Below are positions 12,681-24,848 of a stretch of DNA of 64,000 nucleotides, one piece after another. The notes under the pieces are model-generated. The model had not been told where the DNA came from. It was given only the letters and a program-made list of their open reading frames with translations, and ran no database searches. The position numbers and the translations under genes are program-made. Source of the DNA: Amanita rubescens (lineage: Eukaryota; Basidiomycota; Agaricomycetes; Agaricales; Amanitaceae). The stretch is from positions 372,001-436,000 of the forward strand of contig WION01000009.1 in the NCBI GenBank assembly GCA_015039365.1, in the 5' to 3' direction. The first letter of the stretch is position 1. Each line of letters starts with the position of its first letter.

Positions 12681-12737
12681 GAATATACGTTGTGCAGTCT
12701 TTTTATCAATAATAATAGCTATACTATGCAGGTCAGT

Positions 12738-14765
12738 CTATAAATCTTCTTCCTCAGTCAATTCGTGTTTATCATCCAGGGCCTCTTCCTCGTCCTCTTC
12801 TTGCAACCTTGCTCTTGCTTCAGTATCCCCTCTAAGGAACCCAGTTGTATTGAATTTCTTTTTCTCTCTGAATGGATTTTCCCTCTTGACACCCTTTTGG
12901 ATCACCGCTACATCTGGTATTGTCCCTTTTGGGTTAAAGTAGAGTAGGTCACTTCCTGAGTAGGCATCGATTGTTTTTATCCAGGCATCGAACCTATGGA
13001 TCATCCAGCTCAAGTGGAAAAAGAAGAAAAAGATGTACTCACAACCCTATCTGATCCTCGACCTCTCGCATGTTCTTATAAATAAAATCATCTTTGAATT
13101 TGACAATCTGGTCTCTATAAAGGTCAAAGTCTATCGGTGGTCGATATGCAGGATCAGATGGATCGAGTTTTTCGTTAATGACAGCCATCCTTCTGTTATA
13201 GGATTCAAAAACTGGTTCTTCGAGCAGAAGGCCTAGCGATGGCATTTTAGGTATGGCCACAACCCGCTGGTCGTACAGCTACGGAAAATTCAGCGTGGAA
13301 GACTCGATTTTTGATGTGGTTCATACCTCATCAATGATACGACTAGGTGTACCAGTCCTACATGATATGACTAGTGCGGTCATCATTTTCCGCTAAGTGT
13401 CAGTCAGAAAAGGCCTTCTTGTGCATGAAAGATAACTGCATACGATCTGCGGATAAATTTTAAGCTAAGGATCGAGGTGAAACCATGTTTTGCGCACCTG
13501 ATGCAACATGAAACTCTGACCATGGAATAGCACACTAATCCATTCAGTCTCTCCGTACACGGCAGGATCCACCACCTTGACAGTGTTAGCATTGCGTTTG
13601 GCCCGACGCTAGCGTCGGACGGCACTCACTTCAATTTTCTTCATGTGACGTTGATTACTCCGATCCTTGAATTCGCGACCAACAGTGAAGTTGTGGAAAT
13701 TATGAGTCCCCTCAAATCTTGTTGCCATCTCTTGCAATTTCTCCATTTGCCTCTGACTTACTCGCCAAGCGCGCTTTCTCGCAATATCTTCACCCGCGGA
13801 TGATTCGTGACCTTTCCAGAACTCGTAATCAAGAACAGAGTCGGTCGAACCAATACCATGCTGTTGAAGTGCACGATCAAAACCGCAGCCAGGCTTTGGA
13901 GGTAATAGCATGTAACTGGGAAAGTAATAAGTATACTTTCTACTGTCGCAAACCCTGTAATGGCGTCAAACACGCGTATTAGGTGAATAGGCTTGGGCTA
14001 ACGAACGTTCGTGCATTGAACGAGTTTTGTGCTCGGACCTGAGCCTCTTGAGCATAAGCGCGTCAGGAAAGATGACTGGGACGTACGTAACCCCATAGCC
14101 TAATTTCAGGAGGCAGCAGTTCGTTGATGCGAGCAACAAAATCTGGAACATCAGGTATGGAAGTTATCGTTTTCATTGACACGATGTTGCCCGCGGCATG
14201 TACTCCGGCGTCAGTGCGAGCAGCGCGTGCGAGGCTGACCTGTAATTCGTTTCTAAACTCCCAAGTATTTACGCGGAACGATTCTAAATCACCTTGATTG
14301 GATCATCGGCGTTGTCTGCAGATACAGCACCGGCTTCGACCATGGCATTGAATAGGGTACCTTCGATGGTTCGAGAAACATCGGGCTGACTGGTAGTAGT
14401 ACACAGTTAGTACAGTTATTTCGTCGGTAAAGGAGACGGGTACTGTACAACTGCATTCCGCTATAACCCGTACCACAAAACCCAATCAAGAGTGCGCATT
14501 GACGTTTTGGTAGGCGCAGCGCCTTCGGTTCTGTGGATTCTTCCCCTTCTGCTGGCTCTTCTCGACGACGACCGCGTCGACCCATTTTTACGCTGCCTTT
14601 GTCTTTCCATGCTCTACCCTTTCTCTTCCCTTGTTTTTGGTCAGCTTCCTGGGTGCTTTTTCCCGCAGGAGAACTGCTTGATCCCGCCTCTGCTTGAGTC
14701 GCGTTGAATTTAGCGGCTTTAAAACTTCTATCGACATCTGTCGATTCTTCCGCATTGCGTTTCAT
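12738..14765 (-). CDS. PUS1: tRNA pseudouridine synthase Pus1 (TruA family)
   Basis: Pus1 isomerises uridines to pseudouridine in tRNAs (and some other RNAs) in the nucleus. The N-terminus is charged and low-complexity: [19 protein letters not shown], then a [14 protein letters not shown] basic stretch. The core opens with [19 protein letters not shown], then [16 protein letters not shown] and NADDP. The catalytic aspartate is in [14 protein letters not shown] (about 14200). Later segments include [18 protein letters not shown], and the C-terminus is acidic, [19 protein letters not shown]. The ATG at 14765 is taken over an upstream one (14897) because upstream sequence is the old intergenic region also present in the duplicate at 18573-18720. 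The first quarter of this gene is copied, broken, at 18388-18572. Confidence 0.93.
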
Positions 14766-15115
14766 TTCCAAAGTGAAATTGCACCTTGGAGAGGGATGAC
14801 AGACTCGATCGACATGCAGTTGATGCTGTATCGAGTGAGAGCCACAGGACGAAAGACGAGAAAGAATGGTCCGGCTGAGAGAAGCCGTCCAGAACATCCA
14901 ACTGGGAACCTGAATAAGCGCGCTTATACGCTACGCTATGCACTACTAACTTGATAACGTATTCCTCACAGGTGCCCACTAACTGCTCATACGCCGCACC
15001 GCAATCCAACGACTTTTCCTTCTATCATCTCCTCGAGCGTAGCGAATTTTACATTTGTTCTGTTCCATCAGGCATATGCCAAATGTCCACCCCCTGCCAG
15101 TACACGTCCATATTG
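14529..15115. repeat. direct duplication of the PUS1/XKS1 junction, copy A
   Basis: This stretch matches 18388-18983 in the same orientation along its whole length, with point changes and small indels. Shared landmarks are TTCTGTGGATTCT at the left edge, the CTTCTCGACGACGACCGCGTCG block, TTTTTCCCGCAGGAGAACTG, TCATTTCCAAAGTGAAATT, ATCATCTCCTCGAGCGTAGCG and ACACGTCCATATTGA at the right edge. It holds the intact first part of PUS1 and a shortened 3' end of the xylulokinase gene. In this copy the PUS1 half is functional and the xylulokinase half is not. Confidence 0.9.
14930..15115 (-). pseudogene. broken 3' fragment of xylulokinase
   Basis: On the minus strand this reads AAYEQLVGTCEEYVIK, clearly the counterpart of RAYEQLVGVYTNCEEYVVK at the end of the real xylulokinase (18723-18985). 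Internal blocks coding for the Gly-rich GTKEAAAMGGG loop are deleted. Immediately upstream of the homology (from 15116) the frame runs into unrelated sequence (NMDVYWQGVDIWHMPDG). It lacks the rest of the kinase and cannot be functional. Confidence 0.85.
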
Positions 15116-16093
15116 AGGGGTTTGAGACCAATGTGGCAACTCCCCTCTCTTTTATCTACCATATCTTCAACGCCATTAATTGATGGCGAGAGCGTGATAA
15201 CCTCGCAATCAATGTGAGTGAGTTGAAGGACGGTGCTCGCATTGCCAACGCACACTCAAATTTGATTTTCAGAATTAGTACCTAGTCGATTTCGGAAGCG
15301 GTTCCCTTAAGCCTCCTTGTTATGTTGTTGGACAACCTCGAACTTTTGGCACAAGATCTTCGCTTCGGTAATGCGATCCCAAATGTTCTCTATAAGTGAC
15401 TCCAGTTGAGATCGAGGCGGTTTTCCCTCGCGCCTCCTTGTTGTGACGCTAGGCAAACCTTAGTTGGCGCAAGCTCTTCGCTTCGGTAATGCGATCCCAA
15501 ATGTTTTGCCGACTTTTGTCACACCAAACGGCTACCAAAAAAGCGAACAACACACATTAAATACGAAGACTACGCTATCAAAAGCATAGGACAGTGCTAT
15601 TAGTAATGTGGCATATGAGCAGGAGTAGGAAATGATTATGAGGGCAGCTGGGTGCCCGGTGAGTAAAAGTTAGTAGCAGCATTAATCACGGCGCTCATTT
15701 CATGGAATCAAGCAGTGTGTAAACAACTTACGCGTGCAGTGGTTGTATACCCTTGCGAAAACGGGCAGCGGCGGTAACAAGTCGTCGCAACTCTTCAGGT
15801 GGTGGCGAGCCCGTGCCTCACTTTAGAGCAAGCTGTATTCGCCTTTGATTCTGGTTTAACCGCAAGTGGAATATGGGGAAAATGAAGAGGCAGAGGGGTC
15901 AGACGCGGAAGGGAGAAACGGAAAGATAAAACGCTCGTAAGTACAGAGATTCAAAGTACGCGGTCATTAGTTTCGTTACCGAGTTTGAGCAATGAAAACA
16001 ACATCAAACATTGTCACGTTTATCAACCCCTAAGTACTCAACTTCCTTCTCGTTCTATTTCTCGCCGCATTTTCAAATACTACCACTAGTACA
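15116..16093. other. left part of the accessory insert; no secure gene
   Basis: This is the first kilobase of the sequence between the two junction copies. It contains a diverged tandem repeat (15291-15510, separate entry). On the minus strand lie two coding-like scraps: HIDCEVITLSPSINGVEDM near 15150-15220, and GSPPPEELRRLVTAAARF near 15760-15810. The latter can be spliced at a GTAAGT..CACCCAG intron to a hydrophobic segment, ALIIISYSCSYATLLIALS. Neither has a clear start or known family, so I do not call genes. The last 150 bp are a pyrimidine-rich leader for the gene at 16094. Confidence 0.5.
15291..15510. repeat. two-copy diverged tandem repeat, 118-bp period
   Basis: The string CGCTTCGGTAATGCGATCCC followed by AAATGTT occurs at 15361-15387 and again at 15479-15505. 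Related but drifted flanks (GCCTCCTTGTT and a GGCGCAAG/GGCACAAG block) precede each copy. Read on the minus strand both units give NIWDRITEAK, followed by stop codons after 10-20 more residues. This may be a decayed protein-coding repeat or a small duplication inside the insert. Confidence 0.8.
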
Positions 16094-16673
16094 ATGTCTG
16101 GAAATCATCCGAACTTCCGCATCCTATTTGGCGATCCTCTAACTCACAAGAAAGTACCCATTCGTAGATGGACTATCGGAGCTGCCCGTGACAAGGCAAT
16201 CACCGAGATAAGGTCACACCTAGGCGACTTGTTCCCTGACGCCACGACTCGGATGCCCCTTGCCAAAGACGTGAAAATCTTCAGAGGTAATCAGATCTTT
16301 TTCTTCTACCTAAACAACCTTGACAGAGCAATCAGAATCGAGCCAACCAAACGCTCCGATACGAAAACTCTGTCCAAGCGAAAACAGCGATTACCTGGCG
16401 TTTGTCCCACCACCAGCAAATATTGGATTTGGCGCCCTTCTCACCAAACTCAATAATGACATCGAGCAATTAAAAAAAGACTCAGAGGTTGCCAGGCGCG
16501 AGCATGAACAGAAACTGTCTGAGCATGAACGGGCACTGGTGGATCTTCGTGCGCAGCAAGCTACCTTGAGTTGGATAGTCCTTGGGGTATGTCTATCATC
16601 TTTGATCATTTTGGGAGACAATAACGTTTGTTGGTAGGATGAAGACCGGTAACAAATGACATACAGCTCAGCT
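16094..16673 (+). CDS. unrecognised small protein with C-terminal coiled coil
   Basis: No family is recognised. Starting at MSGNHPNFRILFG, an intron at about 16287-16325 joins KIFR to EQSESSQPNAPIRKLCP. The frame then runs through PPPANIGFGALLTKLNNDI into a charged heptad region (IEQLKKDSEVARREHEQKL, SEHERALVDLRAQQATLSW). A second intron from about 16587 would end the protein at DEDR near 16652; without it the frame stops at 16637. It would be roughly 160 residues. It sits inside the 3.3-kb block between the duplicated junctions, 400 bp before the HNH gene and on the same strand. The gene model is uncertain. Confidence 0.5.
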
Positions 16674-17069
16674 TTAGGCGTCTAGGCCCGCGGCTTTATA
16701 GAACTCATTGGGGACTGCTATCAGTGCCCACCTGCGTCCACCATAATCATACATTGAGTAACTGATACTGCTGTCCGCGTCTTTCAAGACCTGTATCCCA
16801 AGATTGATACTTGTAGTTCAATTGGAATCAGTAGAATCAGCAGGAGGAGGGAGCGTACAGGTCAATCTCTTTACGGATGTAGCGAATTTCCTATGGTCCT
16901 TGAATGACACCGTGCAAACACACTCTTCAAAGCCTAGTATGGCTACCGACCAAAAGACCGGGTATGACGTCATAGTACGCAACGCCCCCTCTCCTTGTCA
17001 GACACTCAACTCGCTGAGCTCCGCAAGTTCCATTCTTTTGTGTAATCATCTATAGCACCTTTCTGCACG

Positions 17070-18035
17070 ATGTCGTCAGCCACTACAGATGACTCAAGTG
17101 TCATATCCGAATCCCAGAGCCTGAGAATCAGCGTTAATTCTCGTGATGGAGGCCTATGTGTTCTATGTGGCATGGACCCCGTTGATGTTGGCTACATCGT
17201 CCCCCCGAAGAAGCGTCTAGTAAGTGAAACCGGCAGTAGACTTGTACAAATGGTTGACAAATTGGCAGGTTAATTGGATCACCAGCGTTGTCAAATTTTA
17301 GAGAAGACGACGCTGTGAACCTCATTTGTCGTGAGTAGCAACATGTTTTGCATCTCAGTTTACAATGTGTGTTCCATGTAGTTTGTCCAACTCATCACCG
17401 TCAATATGATTTGGGGCACTTCGTACTTGTTCCTAGTAAACAACAGAGAGAGTTGTTGCTGGAGCATGAGCATCGTGACTTTGCTGCGCGAGAAGAAATC
17501 CTTGCACAGGGCGGTGCAGATCCCGGTCGAACGCTCCCGCCGGTGAGCACTACTAGAGACACTGCACTTTACGGACTTGCTGACACGTGGCCGTTTGAAG
17601 CTTATCGACGAATTTGAATACATTCCGCTTCAAGGTGGTCCATTTCGTATTCACATACACAATATGATCCCTTCATTTTTGTTTTCGACAACATTGATCA
17701 TCGGCCCTGCCCTCTACTTCATTTTCGAGCATCTCATATTGCTCTCATGGTGGAGGCGGACTTCCCACCTGTTAAGTTTAGCTCGCATGCGATTCCCGAA
17801 GGGAGACGTAGCAGAATCACAAATAACTACTCTCCTAAGGCTCTATCAACGCCAGCCAGGTCTCCTTTCGAATTTACAGCTATCTATATCCGCACGCATA
17901 TCAACTACAGTTCCAGGCTCACCGCCACCCACGAACACTGCACCAGCTCATTCCATATCGCCCGCCCCCATGCCTGACCTTACTCCTTGTTCATTAGCTT
18001 CTATTAATGATTTCATCTCAGACAGACGATGCTGA
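17070..18035 (+). CDS. HNH endonuclease-like protein (HNH_2 type), possibly damaged
   Basis: Residues from SRDGGLCVLCGMDPVDVGYIV supply a C-x2-C pair. After splicing comes NFREDDAVNLICLCPTHHRQY, with the HNH-type histidines and a paired cysteine. Next is DLGHFVLVPSKQQRELLLEH, then a segment with GPALYFIFEHLILLSWWRR that looks partly membrane-associated or hydrophobic, and a Pro-rich tail. This layout is familiar from large, mostly uncharacterised Agaricomycete families of HNH proteins. Problem: the good donor GTAAGT at 17221 leads out of frame. Keeping frame needs the poor donor GTCTAG at about 17216 joined to about 17286. An intron near 17326-17381 is clean. A further ORF to 18192 may be its last exon. 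Nuclease activity is inferred from motifs only. Confidence 0.6.
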
Positions 18036-18387
18036 ATATGCAGGAGCAGATATACAGTTGGCAGAATATGCGAAGGAGCGGTCGGTTACTTGGGAAGACC
18101 TGAAGAATAGGCCACCGTTGTTTGCAGGCGAGGAGGTAGGACGCTGGCGCTTTGCCAGTGCGGACGACATATGTCGCAGCAGACAGCTTTGACGGTTGAC
18201 TATTGGTTCATTCTTTCCACCAGTCATACCAATGGATACATTGTTCCATCACCCAATACCTCATTCACGCTTAGATTTATTGTATACATAATTGTGCTGT
18301 ACCTAGCTCCAGACTCCTACCCTGTTTGCATTGTTCCCTACACTACGCGTCGACCATTATTTATTTTCGCAACCTTCTGGTTCTAAC

Positions 18388-18572
18388 TTCTGTGGATTCT
18401 CCCCCCTCTGCTGGCTCTTCTCGACGACGACCGCGTCGACCCTTGTTTTTGGCCAGATTGCTGGGTGCTTTTTCCCGCAGGAGAACTGCTTGATCCTGCC
18501 TCTGGTTGTTTGAGTCGCGTTGAATTTAGCGGCTTTGCCACCCCTATCCAATTCTTCCGCCTTGCGCTTCAT
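18388..18572 (-). pseudogene. broken 5' fragment of PUS1
   Basis: The minus strand reads [20 protein letters not shown], matching the first residues of intact Pus1 ([19 protein letters not shown]). The frame is then lost (a short indel changes QAEAGSSSS into TTRGRIKQF) and homology ends at 18388. Nothing of the catalytic domain remains. The matching promoter region, up to about 18720, is also copied. Confidence 0.85.
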
Positions 18573-18722
18573 TTCCAAAGTGAAATTACGCCTTTGAGAG
18601 GGATGACAGGCCCGAAGTACATGGAGTTGATGTGGTGCCGAGCGAGAGCCACAGGACGGAAGACAAGAAAGAATGGTCCAACCGGGAACAAGCGTATGCG
18701 CGCTACTTGGACGCCCCTGACA

Positions 18723-20600
<1,878 letters not shown>

Positions 20601-21075
20601 ACGAACACTGGCCAGGTACGTGTTTGACGAAACCCTTAGCGACAAACAAGGGACGGAAGACGCCGGCGAGGTACCCGCCAATGATGGAGCTTCATTCCCG
20701 AGCATAGAGGAAAAGTTACATAAATTGCATGCGAACGACAATTCTCCTTTGTTTCGCTTAGCGCCCACCGGTGTCGTAATTTATGCTCCGTCGTCTGCGA
20801 CTGTATTGGATTTGTCGTTGTTACGGTAGTGAGCGACAGCTCATAGGAAAACAAGTTTATCAGGCGGCCTCGTGTACCCGGAACACGATCCGCTCTGTTC
20901 TGTATGTTCATATGTAACACATTCGGAGCCCCTCAGGTGGCCAACACCCTCTGTCAAAGTCAAATCAATCATGAAGCCCCGACCCCGATACTTCCGCGAT
21001 CCCATCCCCTTGACTGCTTCGCACTCCGATAATCTTCATACCTCTCCTAATCGCATCACATCTTTCTCCGCACAA

Positions 21076-21399
21076 ATGTCCGACGCCTTGTCAAGCGAGT
21101 GGCAGAAAAACGTCTACTACGCCGTCGGGGACAGAGTCGCCTTCAAGCTTGGTAACGCCCCAGGCGTTGCAGCCTTCGAGTGCCTACGGTCTCGTACGTA
21201 TCACCCAAAAATCAGCTATATCCGATCTTGTCTAAATCTTACCAACTAGATACTAGTTCCTACTCTAACCAGGTAAACTACGTTCGCCGTCGATCCTTCT
21301 CAAGCTCAACATTCTCTAAAGCCTGCTGCAGGCGGGAATGAATTTTGGAAGCACTATCCACGGGGGTTTCCTTGGAACCGCACCTACGACCAGCGGTAA
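21076..21399 (+). CDS. 72-residue single-domain carbohydrate-binding protein (CBM5/12-like)
   Basis: Three exons (21076-21193, 21250-21272, 21322-21399; 118+23+78 nt) give a 72-residue protein. The segment SEWQKNVYYAVGDRVAF, then AFECLRSHTSSYSNQPAAGG and NEFWKHY, follows the pattern of a chitin-binding type 3 (CBM5/12) module: W, Y..GD.V, Y/F.C...HTS, and a final W. The middle exon is only 23 nt and encodes TSSYSNQ, the conserved part, which supports its reality. No signal peptide is seen from this ATG. An upstream in-frame ATG at 20971 would add an uncharacteristic leader. Function beyond glycan binding is unknown. Confidence 0.75.
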
Positions 21400-21808
21400 C
21401 GCGTAACGTCTACTCGTTTGTGTTGCAACCATATTCCTCGGTAAGACCTTCCAACACCACCCTCACATAACTATTCAAACATGGGGCCTAGCCTAGTCAT
21501 GAAATTGGAGCAAGTTGTACAACATCTATCGCCATGCTAACACTAATATCAACGGAGCGTCCGAGCCTGTGTACTACTTATTCGTAGACCGACCAATGTA
21601 TTAATCCATCTTCATTTCCTCTTGTCCTGTTGTTGACTAGCTACCATCGCTTGATGCGATGATGTCACGATACCGGCGCCCTTCGCGGGAGCCCTTTTCT
21701 CACCTGCTTAATGTGCAGTAGGGTGACGGGAGTTCACCTATTTTTTTCTTCTTTCGTCTTAATAATAATATTCCATGTATTGTGAAGAAAAACCATTCCT
21801 ATCGGGGG
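21400..21808. other. convergent 3' intergenic region
   Basis: This lies between the carbohydrate-binding gene and the WD40 gene, both of which end here. It is AT-rich near 21740-21780 with a pyrimidine tract. I see no gene or structured element. Confidence 0.6.
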
Positions 21809-24628
21809 TCACAGGGGCTGAAAATACGTCTTTGTACTGTTAAGTATGGAGACCTCCCCAGATGTATCTCCACTGATTATAATCAGTAATCAACACTTGA
21901 AGTCGCAAATCATAAACTTACACGATAAGCTGCTGCTCGTTTTTCGTGCGATCACCGAGGCTAAAATAGCCAATGTCCGATTGTACCTGAGCCAGAATGA
22001 TGCCATTCTTCGGAGATGTTATCGCTTCCAAAGGATTCCATGACCGAACGCTGCCTAGAAAGGTTGTCGACGGTCCAAACTTAACTTACGGTTGATCCGG
22101 TACCCGTTAACTTACCGTCTATGCCACCACTGATTAGTGTGAGCCGACTGTACTCTGTTTCTGCCCAAACCGCGCGTGGAACCCCGCAAGGGGCAGAACC
22201 AGGACGAAGTAGGCTTGGGCCCGTGTGTTCGTATTCGAATAATTTCCCCTTCTTGATATTCCGAGAATCATAAACATGGGTGCGATTATCGATCCTTGCG
22301 ATCGCTATGTAGATTCCGTCAGGACTTATCGATATCGAATTTACTTCCCCATCAACACTGGCATCTGCGGGAAATGATCCATGTGGACGGTTTCAACCGC
22401 GGATCCATTTTTGCGCTTGGCGTCGTACAGCCTGAGAATATGTTTTCTGTTGGGCCCCCGAGAAGCGTGGACAAGAGTGGACCCTGCGATCAACCATATC
22501 ATTGCTAATCATCGCGAAAATGTAGTGGTACAAACCGTCAGGCGTCAGGGCTAAGCAGTCTCCTGCCTCCTTCGAATCCAGATCGTAAGAAGCACCTTTC
22601 TCGACATCAAAAATTTTGTGGTAGCCCTCGAAGCATTTGTCATCTTTTGGCTCGCTTGATGCATAGATATATTGCTCAGTCGGACCAAATCCCCAAATCA
22701 TATCACCAACGCAATGCTCAGCTGCCTGTGGGGATAAGTCCAAATTTGAACGCGCGGCGCTTGACTCGTAGTCGCTGTGGATAACTATTCTCCTAAGGGA
22801 AAATCGGCCTACGGTCAGGATGCGTGTGCTGAGGGCTTACTTTTCTGCGACAGCCAGCTTCTTTGTACCGGGCTTAAAGGCGATTTCGTAAGGAACCTGA
22901 CTGTGTGACACTCCACAGAGGTCGGACCAGGGCCCCCAACCAAGTAGCACTTCACGTACAGACTCGACTTTGCACATAATCATTCTCATCATCATCTTCC
23001 TTCACCCACACTCGAACTTTCTTATCGTTACCAGACGAAACAAAGGACGTGCTGACATTCACTTGTAATGAATGAACAAATTTTTGATGAGGCGGCATAA
23101 ACTTGCCTGGTTGGATCGAACTTGACGTCATTGACGGTATAATGTTTATACAATTCCGTCAAGCCATTCGCGGCTGGCCATCATGCATCATTTTTAATTT
23201 TTATTACAATCTGATTGGGCGGGAATGAAGAATCACTTACGACGACCTGGTATTCGCCGGCGATGGCCAGTCATTATATCTTCCATGCCGTCATGCCAGA
23301 CAATCAGAGCGCCATCGCGTGTATACGCATTTATCTCTTCCTCTGATCAAGCACGTAAGCTATCCACCGGATGATAAATACGGAATACGTTACCTTCATC
23401 ATCCGGAGTTCCACCCAAACAAGCGCTACAAATTACAGCACAACCTTCTCGTTGGATGATTCTCGCGATGGCTGGAAATTTTTCCCCAGTAGAACTAGAT
23501 CTGTGAATAAAATATCAAGTTACTTACATCCGGGAGATTGTTTGAAGGTTGAAGTCGGTGATAGTGCTTGACCATGGACACTTGCCGGTAACATAAAACA
23601 TCGCCGAGTTCTTGTCGGCAAAGGCAAATTGTGGATATTATTCATGCGATACGAAGGCCGCCGGTCGGCAACTTCGCGCTATGTCGAGTTGAGAAATGGA
23701 TTTGCAAGTCGGCGGCACTGTACTCACTCCAGTATTCCACGCCATACGAGCGGCAATCTTGAAAGACGCTTGCTCGGGAGCAAAAGACTTTTCAATCGCT
23801 ATGTTGGGGGCGCTCGATCTTATACCACGCTTTTTACGAGACTCTGTAGGCCGAAGAACAGCTTCAACGCTGAGCATATCCAAGACTTCGCTCATCTCCA
23901 CTTCCATAGATTTTTCGATCCTATCAGTCCCCGTCCTCCTCCCAGTGCTCCCTTTTCACGTCAGGAAGCGGTTTCCACTTGTTTGAAGAAGAAAAACAGA
24001 TCAAATCACACGTTGCACAACCATCATAATCACTCCAGAATGAGAGAATAACTCACCCTACCACTGCTCGCCGTAAATCCATCGTGACATCCTTCATAGT
24101 CCTCCGAGTCATCATCGATATCAAAGTCGTCATCTTTGTCTTGTCTGGATTTCTATCACGAAAGAATACAATTTAAAAACATGACGTCCAAACACAAGAT
24201 ACGGCCTTGCATACCTTGTACGAGGATGACCTCTCCAGCTCGTTTTCACTATCATCCAGTACAATGACACTTTGCCTGCTGGACGATGAATTTGAATTTG
24301 TAGGCGGCCATGCCGCGAACGAACTAGTACCCGGCCTCTTCCGCTTCGACTGCACACCTGGGAGAGAAGTAGGCGCGAAGATACCAGGACCTGCGTATGG
24401 ATTGTATCTCTAATCAGACCACTTCGTCAGCGCTCAACCACGTCTCGGATGATGGCAGATGCTTGCCAATGAGTTCATGTGCGCTAGTGACGACCCTGGT
24501 GAGACAATCATGTTATGATCATCCTCGTCACTGTCCAGAGTCAGATCTATGGTCAGAGGCGCTGTGCGATCTACTTGGGGCCGATTATTATCCACGTCAA
24601 TGACTGGAAAGCGTCTCATTGCGAACAA
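21809..24628 (-). CDS. WD40-repeat protein with acidic, disordered N-terminus
   Basis: The N-terminal third is nuclear-protein-like: TIDLTLDSDEDD (SUMO-interaction-like), then QSVIVLDDSENELERSSS and DDDFDIDDDSEDYEG. The middle holds a Cys pair in GCAVICSACLGGTPDDE and WD-type blades such as AYTRDGALIVWHDGME and VSSGNDKKVRVWVKEDDD. The second half has PYEIAFKPGTKKLAVAEK, SISISPDGIYIAIARIDNRT, LTLISGGIDGSVRSWNPLEA and GDTSGEVSILNS, ending at a TGA (21809). More than ten introns are needed. No named orthologue is recognised; a scaffold in chromatin or ubiquitin pathways is only a guess from the architecture. The exact exon set around 23200-24050 is uncertain. Confidence 0.75.
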
Positions 24629-24848
24629 CGACGGTGTGAAGTAGGGTATTCACTTGACATCGAGCCTCGTGTACGAATTCGTGATCGGATGTTATTGGAT
24701 TCTATACTCGTACCAATTAATCACGGACATTTTATACAACATTAGTCTTATATTTCATAGCTCTAACACCGTCAAGAAGAAAAAATTGATATACGACAGC
24801 CATGACATTGTAATAGACAGATGTAATGTACCCAAAAGAATGAGACAA

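Noticed and set aside
15116..18387. A complete transposon as the cause of the duplicated flanks
   Set aside because: I see no terminal inverted repeats, long terminal repeats, transposase or reverse transcriptase in the insert; a 590-bp duplication is also far longer than normal target-site duplications.
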